Part shown: piece by piece, positions 15,471 to 24,217 of the stretch
How positions within the stretch are numbered: the stretch's first letter is position 1
How the letters are laid out: every line of letters begins with the position of its first letter
Source: an uncultured Bacilli bacterium
GTDB taxonomy: Bacteria > Bacillota_I > Bacilli_A > RF39 > UBA660
Direction: 5' to 3'
DNA: 33,763 bases
Assembly: GCA_947626565.1 (NCBI GenBank)
Contig: CANQSQ010000011.1
Coordinates: 1-33,763 of the forward strand
Notes under the pieces: generated by a model
What the model was told of the DNA's origin: nothing
The model's input: the letters and a program-made list of their open reading frames with translations, nothing else
Database searches by the model: none
Position numbers and translations under genes: made by a program

Positions 15471-17118
15471 TTTTTGTATAATTTAATTTTTTTACTTTTT
15501 GTTCTTTTAAATAATCATAATTACCAATATATCTATCAATTTGTTCATCATTGATTTCAAATGTATTTTGGGCTAGTTTGTTAATAAAATATCTGTCATG
15601 AGAAATAAATAGTAATGTTCCATTATACTCCTTTAATGCTTCTTCTAACATTTCTTTAGTATCTATATCAATATGATTTGTTGGTTCGTCGAGTATTAAA
15701 AAATTGGCATTTTTTTGAATTAACTCAAATAATTTTAAGCGAACTTTTTCTCCACCTGATAATGATTTAACCTTTTTAAAAACATTATCTTCATAGAATA
15801 AGAATTTGGCTAAACTAGCTCTCAGATGTGTTTCAGTTCCATTATAGAACTTTCTAGCTGTGTCTAAGACAGTAGCTTCTTCATCTTCAAAATGTATTTC
15901 TTGTGGCAAATAACCAATTAACACATTACTTCCTAATTTAATTTGTCCGTCTAATAATTCAGCATCTGACATATCTAATATCATTTTGATTAAGGTAGAT
16001 TTGCCACTACCATTTTTTCCCATTAGGCAATCTTTCTCACCGAAAGTAATGTGCATATTAGCACCATCAAATAATACTTTGTCACCAATTATGGCACATA
16101 AATTTTCTATGACTAAAACGTCTTTGCCACTTCTTTTACTAATTTGAAAATCTAGTGGAATTTCTTTTTTCTCTTCAGGTTTATCTAATAATTCTAATTT
16201 ATCTAATCTTTTTTTAATACTAGCAGCACGTTTAAAAAAGGCTTCTCCACCAGGGAAGGCTAATCTTCCAAACTCTTGTAGTTTTTTTATAGAAGCTTTC
16301 ATAGCAGCAATTTGTTTTTGTTGATCTTTAAAATCCTCAAACTCAGCCATTATTCTTCTTTCATTTTCTTCTAAGTAATAAGAATAATTACCAAAAAAGA
16401 TTTCTGATTTTCCTCGATCAATTAATACAGTTTTATTGGTTACTTGATCTAAAAAATATCTATCATGAGAACTTATCAAAATACTACCTTTATAATTTTT
16501 TAAATACTCTTCTAACCATTCTAAAGTATTAATATCTAGATGGTTTGTTGGTTCATCCAATAATAAAATTGATGGTTCACTTAATATAAGTCTAGCAAAA
16601 GAGACAATAGTTTTTTCACCACCTGATAATGTAGAAAATTTCCTATCCAGCATTTTATCAGATATTTTAAAACCATTGCATACTTTGTTTACATCAGATT
16701 CAAATCTATAACCACCTATTTTTTCAAATAGTTCCTGCAATTCACCATATGTTTTTAATAAACTTTCTAATTGTTCGGGATTAGCTGTGGCCATTTTTTC
16801 CTCTAAATTTCTTAGTTTAGATTCTATTTCTAATACTTTTGCTTTCCCTTGAATAATTATTTCTCTTACAGTTAAATCATTATTGTATTTGGGTGGCATT
16901 TGGGATAAGAAACCAATTGTAGCACCTTTTCTAATTGATATTTGCCCTGAATTAGGACTTTCTTCTCCTGTTATAAGTTTAAAAATTGTCGTTTTTCCTG
17001 AACCATTAGGGCCAATTAAAGATACTCTTTCACCTGTATTTAGTTCTAAATCAAAACCATTTAAGACATTTTTAAAGCCAAAATTTTTTACAATATTATT
17101 TAAACTTAATTCTGTCAT
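15454..17118 (-). CDS. ABC-F family ATPase (possible ribosome-protection/self-resistance protein)
   Basis: 554 residues with two ABC domains: Walker A GPNGSGKTT and GKNGSGKST, signatures LSGGEKTIVSF and LSGGEKVRLKL, Walker B LLLDEPTNHLD and LILDEPTNHID, and catalytic Glu after each. No membrane segments, and a charged inter-domain linker (about residues 240-320) that would reach the ribosomal P/E site: the ABC-F architecture. Members either tune translation or dislodge antibiotics from the ribosome; which applies cannot be settled by eye. The ATG at 17118 was chosen because AGGGGTGAT lies just upstream. It has its own consensus promoter inside the cluster, as expected for a resistance gene. 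Confidence 0.9.
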   Translation of the reverse strand: MTELSLNNIVKNFGFKNVLNGFDLELNTGERVSLIGPNGSGKTTIFKLITGEESPNSGQISIRKGATIGFLSQMPPKYNNDLTVREIIIQGKAKVLEIESKLRNLEEKMATANPEQLESLLKTYGELQELFEKIGGYRFESDVNKVCNGFKISDKMLDRKFSTLSGGEKTIVSFARLILSEPSILLLDEPTNHLDINTLEWLEEYLKNYKGSILISSHDRYFLDQVTNKTVLIDRGKSEIFFGNYSYYLEENERRIMAEFEDFKDQQKQIAAMKASIKKLQEFGRLAFPGGEAFFKRAASIKKRLDKLELLDKPEEKKEIPLDFQISKRSGKDVLVIENLCAIIGDKVLFDGANMHITFGEKDCLMGKNGSGKSTLIKMILDMSDAELLDGQIKLGSNVLIGYLPQEIHFEDEEATVLDTARKFYNGTETHLRASLAKFLFYEDNVFKKVKSLSGGEKVRLKLFELIQKNANFLILDEPTNHIDIDTKEMLEEALKEYNGTLLFISHDRYFINKLAQNTFEINDEQIDRYIGNYDYLKEQKVKKLNYTKNGHKK

Positions 17119-17142
17119 ATTATCACCCCTATTGCATTGTTT

Positions 17143-17170
17143 ATTATACACTAAATTGGTTAAATGTCAA
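17143..17170 (-). promoter_or_regulatory. Consensus sigma-A promoter for ABC-F and ASCH genes
   Basis: Minus strand: perfect TTGACA (17165-17170), 16-base spacer, perfect TATAAT (17143-17148). It overlaps the last codons of mazG. The predicted leader is only about 20 bases, too short for the attenuator found ahead of many ABC-F resistance genes, so expression is probably constitutive. Confidence 0.8.
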
Positions 17171-17459
17171 TTTTTACATTGACTCCATCCACCTTTTTAT
17201 ATACTCTATTTTTATTTATTTCCATCTTATTTTTTATTTCTATTTCTAAATCAAAACCTAGTAATTCAGAAATTCCTAGCAAGTAAATTGCAACATCTGC
17301 TAGTTCTTCACCTAAATCAGGTTTCTTTTTTCGATATGCTTCATAAGCTTCTGCAACCTCTCCATAAAGTAAACAAAACTCTTTAGGTATATCAGTTGTA
17401 TTAAAGCCATGATTAATTTTATTTTGAATTATTGCTTCCTGAGTTTTTTTTATATTCAT
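17160..17459 (-). CDS. MazG-type nucleotide pyrophosphohydrolase
   Basis: 99 residues. It has the MazG metal motif LLYGEVAEAYEAYRKK (EExxE-like) followed by LGEELADVAIYLLGISELLG. MazG enzymes hydrolyse nucleoside triphosphates to the monophosphate plus pyrophosphate; family members of this size act on NTPs or dNTPs. Its ATG overlaps the stop of the synthetase-like gene (4 bases). Two genes upstream is an N-glycosidase of a family that acts on monophosphates, so MazG could supply its substrate (inference). Confidence 0.82.
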   Translation of the reverse strand: MNIKKTQEAIIQNKINHGFNTTDIPKEFCLLYGEVAEAYEAYRKKKPDLGEELADVAIYLLGISELLGFDLEIEIKNKMEINKNRVYKKVDGVNVKIDI

Positions 17460-18541
17460 TTTCTTCCTCTTTCCTCAAATAACTTAATAAAATAATATAC
17501 TGAATAATTTCTAAATAATCTATAAGGTTCATTTAACCATAACATAGTTTCATCCATTATAACATCTAGTCCTGCTATACCAAACTTTTCTTTTAAAAAT
17601 GAATAATTAATCACGTATTTTGGTAAATCTGAATATGCTCCTTCTTTTACATATAAGCTTTTTGATAGCTTTGCCCCAGACCAATCCAATATTTGCGGAC
17701 AATACAATATCATTGGTAGCATATCAGCTTTATAACCTAAAATAGAAGCAATTTTATATAATAATTCTTCCTGATAGAAGCCAGCATAGTCTCCACCTGT
17801 TATTCTAATTATTTCATAGTCATAGTTACTACTTTCACTAATAATTCCATATATAATAGCTCTTACTAAATTTCTCAATGGTGTATTATATTCAACTCTA
17901 TTACTATTTTTTATATAGTTGACAATATATTCACCATGCTCAGGACATATGGATTTAATAATATCATTTTCTATAATAGTGTTAACTCCTTCTTTATCAA
18001 CCAGTCCACATTTGGGACATGTACATCTAATTCTTAATCTACCTTTATCAGGATCAAGCATATACCTAATCTCATCTTGTTTAGATACAATATTTTTTAA
18101 AATAGTTTTTATTTCTTTTTGACTATTAAATGCATTTTGATTTCTAACACTATAACTAATGTTGTTTTTTTGACTAAAATAAGTTAATATTTCTTGAAAG
18201 TCTTTCATGGCATCTGTCATTTTATTAGAATCTTTTAGATCCTTTTGATATTTTATTCCATTTATTTCGACTGTTTTGCTTGGAGCAGTATCTACTACTT
18301 CAAAGAGAACACTAACTTCTTTATCACAACGGTTTTCTTTAATCATTTTGGCAAGGGAAAAGGCCAGTGAAAAGACACATAATGTTCCAAAATGGGGTGA
18401 AGAATTTGGTTGTGCTCCTACACTTATAACAATTTTTTTCTTTTTTGATTTGCGCAATATATAATTTACAATATCATGCTCAAAAACATAAGATGCCCCA
18501 CCTAAAGGGTGGTACACTTGAAAATCACATTTTAATTCCAT
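17456..18541 (-). CDS. Class I aminoacyl-tRNA synthetase-like protein lacking an anticodon-binding domain
   Basis: 361 residues. It contains a HIGH-type motif PNSSPHFGTL (His50), a zinc-ribbon-like insertion (Cys173, 175, 178, 199), GGDYAGFYQEE (249-259) and a KMSKS-type motif GAKLSKS (291-295). The arrangement recalls the class I lysyl-tRNA synthetase catalytic core, yet the protein stops about 65 residues after KLSKS, with no room for an anticodon-binding domain. It should form an aminoacyl-adenylate and may load a carrier, small molecule or tRNA. Good ribosome binding site (GGAGG). It sits between mazG (overlap) and the N-glycosidase gene (2-base gap). The amino acid is unknown. Confidence 0.78.
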   Translation of the reverse strand: MELKCDFQVYHPLGGASYVFEHDIVNYILRKSKKKKIVISVGAQPNSSPHFGTLCVFSLAFSLAKMIKENRCDKEVSVLFEVVDTAPSKTVEINGIKYQKDLKDSNKMTDAMKDFQEILTYFSQKNNISYSVRNQNAFNSQKEIKTILKNIVSKQDEIRYMLDPDKGRLRIRCTCPKCGLVDKEGVNTIIENDIIKSICPEHGEYIVNYIKNSNRVEYNTPLRNLVRAIIYGIISESSNYDYEIIRITGGDYAGFYQEELLYKIASILGYKADMLPMILYCPQILDWSGAKLSKSLYVKEGAYSDLPKYVINYSFLKEKFGIAGLDVIMDETMLWLNEPYRLFRNYSVYYFIKLFEERGRK

Positions 18542-18543
18542 TA

Positions 18544-18990
18544 TTATCCTCCAAAATATGTATTTATCTCGTTTAATATTTGATTTTCTATATTTTTATA
18601 ACCTTTTTTGGTATCAATAGCAACTTTTACAGCCGGTGTAATAGTATCTATAAATCTAATTAATTCTGATTGATGATAATTTTTATCAATAAAAATAAGT
18701 ATTTTTTTATTAGCTGAACTAGCCCAACCTATTTCGACAGAAACGCCTTGCGAATCTTCGGGAAAAGCAACTATTAAATCAGCTTCATTGACTTTAGCAA
18801 AATCTATTTTTGTACAAACATCACCTGAGCCCGCTGTTTTATCTAATCCATATGCTTCTTTCTTTAATGGATAGTAAGTTTTGCCATAATTACATAATAA
18901 TTTATAAACATTATCCATAGTTTCCGTATAATCTTTATTCATTCCATTTCTTACATACTTTGATATTGGACTAGCTAAATATATTTTCAC
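18544..18990 (-). CDS. Nucleoside 2-deoxyribosyltransferase-family N-glycosidase (RCL/MilB-like)
   Basis: 148 residues. The start MKIYLASPIS and the segment NEADLIVAFPEDSQGVSVEI followed by GWASS are hallmarks of the family, with Glu86 the likely nucleophile. The S-x-GV-x-x-E-x-G-x-A form (rather than D-x-GT) is closer, as I recall the family, to the RCL/DNPH1 and MilB/BlsM enzymes that hydrolyse nucleoside monophosphates to free base and sugar phosphate. The start is GTG, with GGAGG 6 bases upstream. An ATG one base earlier runs directly into a stop. It lies between the glycosyltransferase fusion and the synthetase-like gene. Confidence 0.75.
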   Translation of the reverse strand: MKIYLASPISKYVRNGMNKDYTETMDNVYKLLCNYGKTYYPLKKEAYGLDKTAGSGDVCTKIDFAKVNEADLIVAFPEDSQGVSVEIGWASSANKKILIFIDKNYHQSELIRFIDTITPAVKVAIDTKKGYKNIENQILNEINTYFGG

Positions 18991-18991
18991 A

Positions 18992-21091
18992 TTATTCCTC
19001 CATTACCTTTTTTATATTATCTATTACTTGTAAAGTTCCATCATAATTAATATCAATACTTTTGGTATTTGATACATAGTCTTTATTTAAAACACTTTTT
19101 AAATATCTTTTAAATTTTTCTTTATCACTATAATTATTCATTTTTTTAATATTATCATTTATTATTTCTATTACAGCATGTTCATCTTTATCTAAATATT
19201 TCTTTAATCCAACTAAACTCAAACTACTATTATTCCAAGTAATTTCTTTATAAAAGTCAAATATTTTTTTACCATAGTCAATATTATAAAATTGGCTTAT
19301 ATTTTGAGGTGGCAAAAAAATTACTTTATTAACTATACTTCTACTTTCTAATATAGTAGTTAACCCCGGACTGGTAATAAACATTTTGGCATTTTGGATA
19401 TACTCAAAAAAAGTATTTTGAGGTAAATTTTTAACAACAACATTTTGATAGTCTTTAAAATATTCCTTTAAATCAATAGCGGCTTTAGAAGAAGTCGTTA
19501 TAATTATCTTGGTGTTACTGTAAATATCAACAATGCTTTTTACGACAACATCTACATAATCAAGTCCCTTAGTTGTTGGAGAATGCAAGCCTCCAATATT
19601 TATTAAAATAAATTCTTCTGATTCTAGATGAGTAGATAAATTACTTCTATTAATATTTATAATAGGATTAACCCAAACTAAATTCTTTACTTTACTAAAT
19701 AGTTTATTTGATTCGTCTGATAGACCAATAGTTTTTTGAGCACAATAGCAATCAACATCATAGGGAATTTTGCCAGTTTTAGCATCTTCAAGACTCCACA
19801 TAAATGGTAAACTATCTACATATATGACCTTAACATTCAATTCTAAGAGCAAACGAGCCATTTTATTTTTAAGTACTACTAAAGCATATTTAATATTATA
19901 TTTATCTATAAACTTTTTTAGGGTATCTTTGTCCATCGTAAAACAATTATCAATAAAAATTTGTTTATCATTAAATACATTTATATCAAACTCTTCACCG
20001 GCAGCAAACCAGTTAAAATCATTTTTACTGGCTTCTACAATAGCACTTAATTTCCCAACTGGTCCTAAGCCAAAGCAACTAGTAACAGCAAGAATATTTT
20101 TTTTCTTATTAAATACCTCTTTGATGGATTTGTCATTTAAAAAATTGGTATAGTTTTTTAAATCCCATTTTTTGCGATTATTTTCTAAGTTCTTAATAAC
20201 TTTCATATCACCAAGTATCATATCGTATCTGTTAACTCTACCTGTTTCTATCATGTCTTTGGCTAAACCAGGTCCACCATACAAATCCATATATTCTGTA
20301 TTTTTATAATGATTATATAAATCACTAATTAACATGTAAGAACCTGGAGAATATTTTTTATATTGCTCTTTATACGAATTTTTTAAGACATGAATTTTAT
20401 TATTATATTTAGCTTCTATTCTATATGAAACTATATCATTTGTATCTTTCATATAAGAAACAGCAATATTAGCAACACCTGATTCTACTAAAGATGAATA
20501 ATATATAAGTTGTTCCTTTTTAGCTAACATATCCTGCTTAGCTAAATGTTTCCAACTCTCACTTTCAATTTCTGTTATAATTTTACTTGGATTTATCTTA
20601 GTATAATATTTAATGTATAATTTATTTTCGAACTTTTTGACATTTTTATTAGAGTAATGAACTCTATTGCTACTTAATACTTTATCGATTATATTATCAA
20701 TCTTAGTATAATTACATATTGAAGTATATAATCTATCGTAAGTATATAAATCATTTTTTAAAAACTTATAAAAATTTGAGTCTTCATATACTAATGAAAA
20801 ATATAATGTTTTGTTTAAATAATTCTTAATATTATTTAAAAATTTTAAATATTTCTTTGTCGTAGCACCATTACTTACAATTGGCTCTATATTTAACGGG
20901 CATTCATAAACATTGTCGTCTTTTTTTACTAATACTGTTAGCATATTATTTTCAATAAATGTCATTGCACTTTTATTTGATAAGTAAATAGCGTAAATAT
21001 TTTCATATGTTTGTTGAAAATTACTTATATTTAAGCTTCTAATTATTTTTTCTACTTCACCTAATTTTTCAATATCACTTATTACAATCAT
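18992..21091 (-). CDS. Fusion of GNAT (FemAB/CelD-like) acyltransferase and GT-B glycosyltransferase
   Basis: 699 residues. Residues 1 to about 315 form a GNAT-type region with the CelD/FemAB-like core: HLAKQDMLAKKEQLIYY, then SPGSYMLISDLYNHYKN and YMDLYGGPG. Residues from about 335 (NILAVTSCFGLGPVGKLSAI) to the end are a GT-B glycosyltransferase, with a late donor-binding region around ITSPGLTTILESRSI, as in MurG/MGT-like enzymes. Such a protein could attach a sugar and then acylate or aminoacylate it. The stop/start junction with the kinase gene shares one base. In the cluster context the GT half could play the part of BlsD/MilC, which joins cytosine to a UDP sugar; this is inference. Confidence 0.75.
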   Translation of the reverse strand: MIVISDIEKLGEVEKIIRSLNISNFQQTYENIYAIYLSNKSAMTFIENNMLTVLVKKDDNVYECPLNIEPIVSNGATTKKYLKFLNNIKNYLNKTLYFSLVYEDSNFYKFLKNDLYTYDRLYTSICNYTKIDNIIDKVLSSNRVHYSNKNVKKFENKLYIKYYTKINPSKIITEIESESWKHLAKQDMLAKKEQLIYYSSLVESGVANIAVSYMKDTNDIVSYRIEAKYNNKIHVLKNSYKEQYKKYSPGSYMLISDLYNHYKNTEYMDLYGGPGLAKDMIETGRVNRYDMILGDMKVIKNLENNRKKWDLKNYTNFLNDKSIKEVFNKKKNILAVTSCFGLGPVGKLSAIVEASKNDFNWFAAGEEFDINVFNDKQIFIDNCFTMDKDTLKKFIDKYNIKYALVVLKNKMARLLLELNVKVIYVDSLPFMWSLEDAKTGKIPYDVDCYCAQKTIGLSDESNKLFSKVKNLVWVNPIININRSNLSTHLESEEFILINIGGLHSPTTKGLDYVDVVVKSIVDIYSNTKIIITTSSKAAIDLKEYFKDYQNVVVKNLPQNTFFEYIQNAKMFITSPGLTTILESRSIVNKVIFLPPQNISQFYNIDYGKKIFDFYKEITWNNSSLSLVGLKKYLDKDEHAVIEIINDNIKKMNNYSDKEKFKRYLKSVLNKDYVSNTKSIDINYDGTLQVIDNIKKVMEE

Positions 21092-22134
21092 TAAAACAGC
21101 ACCTTATCTATTATATCCATCCATTTCATAGCTTTTTCATCTATTTCAGATAAACCATAACTTTCTAAAAAAGCCTTAAAATAATCCATTTTATTATTTC
21201 TAATAAAACTCTTTCTTAAATAATATAAGTCAAAATATTTAGTGGATATACTAACATCTCCTAAATCAATTAAACTTACTTCGTTATTATCATCTATTAA
21301 TATATTCGGCAAACTATAATCACCATGTACTAATACAGTATCAGTTGGTTTATTATTCTTCAAAAATTCAAGGATACTTTTCTTGTTCATGTCGGGGTAT
21401 ATTTCTAGGATAGTTGGTAAAATTATATCTATTTTGTCTATAGCTATTTTTAATAAGTTATCAACATTATTATTAGTAAAAGGACAATTGGTAATATCAA
21501 TACTATGTATTTGTTTTAGATTTTTACCTACTAAGGGAGCAAAATTTTCTATTTTATGAGCCGATAATCCCGCTTTTTTTTCTCTTAAGTAATACTGATA
21601 ATTATCTAATTCCTTAAAATAATATACTTTTGGAACATTTAGTTTACCTTCTAACCATTTGTTTCTTTCATACTCATCTTTTAAATCATTTCTACTAGTT
21701 AAATATTGAATTTTTAAAATAGCATTAGTACCATCCTTCAATTTTAATTCATAAACTTCACTAGAACTATGACCTATTGTATTTTTAGTAAGGGAAGATA
21801 AATCAATTAGTTTTAGTAATTCAGGAGGTAATTCAGCACTTAATGGCTCTTTATTATCATATTTTATTCTATATACTATAATATTTTTTAAATCTTTATA
21901 ATAATCTTTAGCTTCTTCTTTACTTTTAAAATTACCAAATAATTCAAAAGAAATTAGATTAAAACAATCATCTAAATTATTATATTTGTATTTAATGGTT
22001 ATTTCAACTTTTATATTTTCTGATTTACTTTCTAACAAGACAAAATCTTTATTATTAAAACTATCATCGTCAGTAATTATATATACTTGCCTACCATTTT
22101 TTATATTAGTTAATTCTTTATTTTTTACCTTCAT
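21091..22134 (-). CDS. ASCH domain fused to APH-type phosphotransferase
   Basis: 347 residues. Residues 1 to about 95 look like an ASCH domain, ending with LFGNFKSKEEAKDYYKDLKN. From about residue 110 a kinase of the aminoglycoside/choline phosphotransferase fold follows: nucleotide loop IGHSSSEVYELKL, Lys in AILKIQY, the catalytic loop LVHGDYSLPNILI (Brenner motif HGDxxxxN) and the metal Asp in VSLIDLGDVS. APH enzymes phosphorylate hydroxyls of antibiotics or small molecules. Inside this cluster it could be a tailoring kinase or a self-protection enzyme, with the ASCH domain recognising the nucleoside-like substrate. The start lies 17 bases inside the FemAB-like gene. Confidence 0.78.
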   Translation of the reverse strand: MKVKNKELTNIKNGRQVYIITDDDSFNNKDFVLLESKSENIKVEITIKYKYNNLDDCFNLISFELFGNFKSKEEAKDYYKDLKNIIVYRIKYDNKEPLSAELPPELLKLIDLSSLTKNTIGHSSSEVYELKLKDGTNAILKIQYLTSRNDLKDEYERNKWLEGKLNVPKVYYFKELDNYQYYLREKKAGLSAHKIENFAPLVGKNLKQIHSIDITNCPFTNNNVDNLLKIAIDKIDIILPTILEIYPDMNKKSILEFLKNNKPTDTVLVHGDYSLPNILIDDNNEVSLIDLGDVSISTKYFDLYYLRKSFIRNNKMDYFKAFLESYGLSEIDEKAMKWMDIIDKVLF

Positions 22135-23053
22135 ATTCTTTTATCCTTCCATCAATATTCATACTTCTATTAATTAAGTTATAAAATTTATCTTTAGATT
22201 TGGCTTCAATTATATATGGATAATTTATTATATTTACATTAAAACTAGAAAAGAAATCATCTATTTCATCTATAACACTACCCTCAAAATCAAAATATTT
22301 TATCCTGATATTATCAAATAAATATTCATTAGCTCTTATTATAAGTAAAGGAATAATACCTCTTATTGTTTTATCTTGATAAGAATGTAATAAATATGAC
22401 CAATCTTTATCATATATACAAATTATACTAGCTTTAACTTTACCATCAACAAGACCTTTAATTACTATACCTTTATGATTAGCAATTAATTTTTTAGCTA
22501 AATTGCTTCTTTTAATAACTTCTTCTTTATCCCCTTTAATAGCTGAATCAAAATCAAAATTATGATAATCTTGGTCTATAATAACCTCTACTGTTTTCAT
22601 GGCATTTCTAATATGATTTCTTAATTTAGCTGGTACACTATCTAAAGTCATTTTCTTATCAGTTACATGAGTATGCCTCATTTCAACAAAGCCACCCTCA
22701 CTTTGAATTGCAGATATCATTTTAAAGGAAGGATGTAACGGAATAAAGCAGTAATCATACTTATTAAACAAATAATTAAACATTATTTTTAATATTTTTT
22801 TCTGATTATAATTATTCTCCTTATTTATAAATATGGGACTTATGTAGGGAAAAAATCTATACTCTCTTCTGATTCCATTATTATCAATTGGTATTAAAAA
22901 GACAGCTAATGGACAATCATTTTTTACTACTTTAATAATTTCTTTATTAGAATAAATATCTATGGCTTCTTGGTCGGCATATATTGGAATGTCTATATTC
23001 TTCTTTTTTAAAATTTCTAAATATTCATCTTTACTAATACTTTCTATTATCAT
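22118..23053 (-). CDS. FemAB-like GNAT-fold acyltransferase
   Basis: 311 residues. The second half has the FemAB/CelD acetyltransferase_6 pattern: KLRNHIRNAMKT, then VKASIICIYDKDWSYLLHSY, GIIPLLIIRANEYLFD and YFDFEGS. Classical FemAB proteins transfer amino acids from aminoacyl-tRNA to peptidoglycan; others acylate sugars. With an aminoacyl-tRNA-synthetase-like protein in the same operon, aminoacyl transfer to the pathway product is an attractive possibility. It overlaps genes on both sides (4 bases with the aminotransferase, 17 with the kinase). Confidence 0.75.
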   Translation of the reverse strand: MIIESISKDEYLEILKKKNIDIPIYADQEAIDIYSNKEIIKVVKNDCPLAVFLIPIDNNGIRREYRFFPYISPIFINKENNYNQKKILKIMFNYLFNKYDYCFIPLHPSFKMISAIQSEGGFVEMRHTHVTDKKMTLDSVPAKLRNHIRNAMKTVEVIIDQDYHNFDFDSAIKGDKEEVIKRSNLAKKLIANHKGIVIKGLVDGKVKASIICIYDKDWSYLLHSYQDKTIRGIIPLLIIRANEYLFDNIRIKYFDFEGSVIDEIDDFFSSFNVNIINYPYIIEAKSKDKFYNLINRSMNIDGRIKEYEGKK

Positions 23054-24204
23054 AATAAATATCCCTTATTCTTAATAGTTTGAATTAAACTAGCTATATT
23101 TGCTTCATCAGTACCATTTAATATTGGAGGAATAGAAATTACTAACATTTTTTCAATTAATTCTTTTGTATAGATACATTCCTTATTTTTTAAATCTTTA
23201 GAAGTTAATTTATATTTTTTAAATAATTCATTATCATAATATAATGATGACCACATATTTCTAAATTCAATATCATTATCTTTTCCCATATCAATTACTT
23301 TATCTTTAAACTTTTTATCATTTAAAATAATGATAATATTCATACCAGTATCTCCACTAGCATCTTTACTTGTTAATATGTTATTAATATTACTGATTTT
23401 TTGCATTATATTTTCTCTGGACTTTCTTTGCTTAGAAATTATCGTATCTAGTTTTTCTAACTGAGCATACAATACAGCAGCACACAAATTGTTCATTCGA
23501 TCATTTTCACCAAATAAAGCTTCAGCACTATCCCAAGATGGAAATCTATTTCTAGTTGATCCCATATCTGTATAATTACGCATTCTATTAAACATTAATT
23601 CATTATTTGTAACAACACAGCCTCCTTCACCACAGGTTATTTGTTTAAATTGTTGAAAGCTATAAACACCAATATCTCCAAAAGTTCCGGTGTACTTATC
23701 TTTAAATTTAGCCCCAAACGCTTGGCAAGCATCTTCTATTAAAACAATACCATTTTTTTCACATATTCTTTTTACCTTAGTTAAGTCAAAGGCTCTTCCT
23801 TGAAAATGAACAACTACTAGAGCCTTACATCCTAATTTAATTTCCTTTTCTAAATCTTCTAAATTAACTCCATAATTTAAGTCAACTTCTATTGGTATAG
23901 GAACTGCTCCAACGGCTATAGCAGCTAAAGCAGTTGCTAAAAATGTATAAGAACTTATTAATACTCTATCACCCTTTTCAACATTAGCACCTATAAATGC
24001 ACTTTTTAACGATGAAGTGCCATTAGTTGTCATTAGACAATAGTTAGTTCCTACTAAAGACTTGATTTTCTCTTCACACATAGATGTATATGGATAGGGA
24101 GTTCTGGAATATCTAAATATTCTTCTCGCATCAATTACATTACTTAAATATTTTTTTTCTTGTTCATCAAATAACAAACTACCATATTCATTGGGATTTA
24201 TCAT
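23050..24204 (-). CDS. DegT/DnrJ/EryC1-family PLP-dependent sugar aminotransferase
   Basis: 384 residues, the family's usual length. Recognised are TTNGTSSLKSAF (phosphate cup), the Asp in VLIEDACQAFGAKF, and the Schiff-base Lys in YSFQQFKQITCGEGGCVVTN. The SFQQ-x-K-x-x-T-x-GEGG form is that of glutamine-dependent aminotransferases of aminocyclitol and nucleoside-antibiotic pathways (StsC/BtrR type, as I recall). It should convert a keto-sugar to an amino-sugar. It directly follows the radical SAM gene (13-base gap) and overlaps the FemAB-like gene. Confidence 0.88.
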   Translation of the reverse strand: MINPNEYGSLLFDEQEKKYLSNVIDARRIFRYSRTPYPYTSMCEEKIKSLVGTNYCLMTTNGTSSLKSAFIGANVEKGDRVLISSYTFLATALAAIAVGAVPIPIEVDLNYGVNLEDLEKEIKLGCKALVVVHFQGRAFDLTKVKRICEKNGIVLIEDACQAFGAKFKDKYTGTFGDIGVYSFQQFKQITCGEGGCVVTNNELMFNRMRNYTDMGSTRNRFPSWDSAEALFGENDRMNNLCAAVLYAQLEKLDTIISKQRKSRENIMQKISNINNILTSKDASGDTGMNIIIILNDKKFKDKVIDMGKDNDIEFRNMWSSLYYDNELFKKYKLTSKDLKNKECIYTKELIEKMLVISIPPILNGTDEANIASLIQTIKNKGYLL

Positions 24205-24217
24205 TTTATTACCACCT

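Noticed and set aside
17119-17151. Longer ABC-F reading starting at 17151
   Set aside because: It would start upstream of the -10 box at 17143-17148 and run through the AGGGGTGAT ribosome binding site; the ATG at 17118 fits better.
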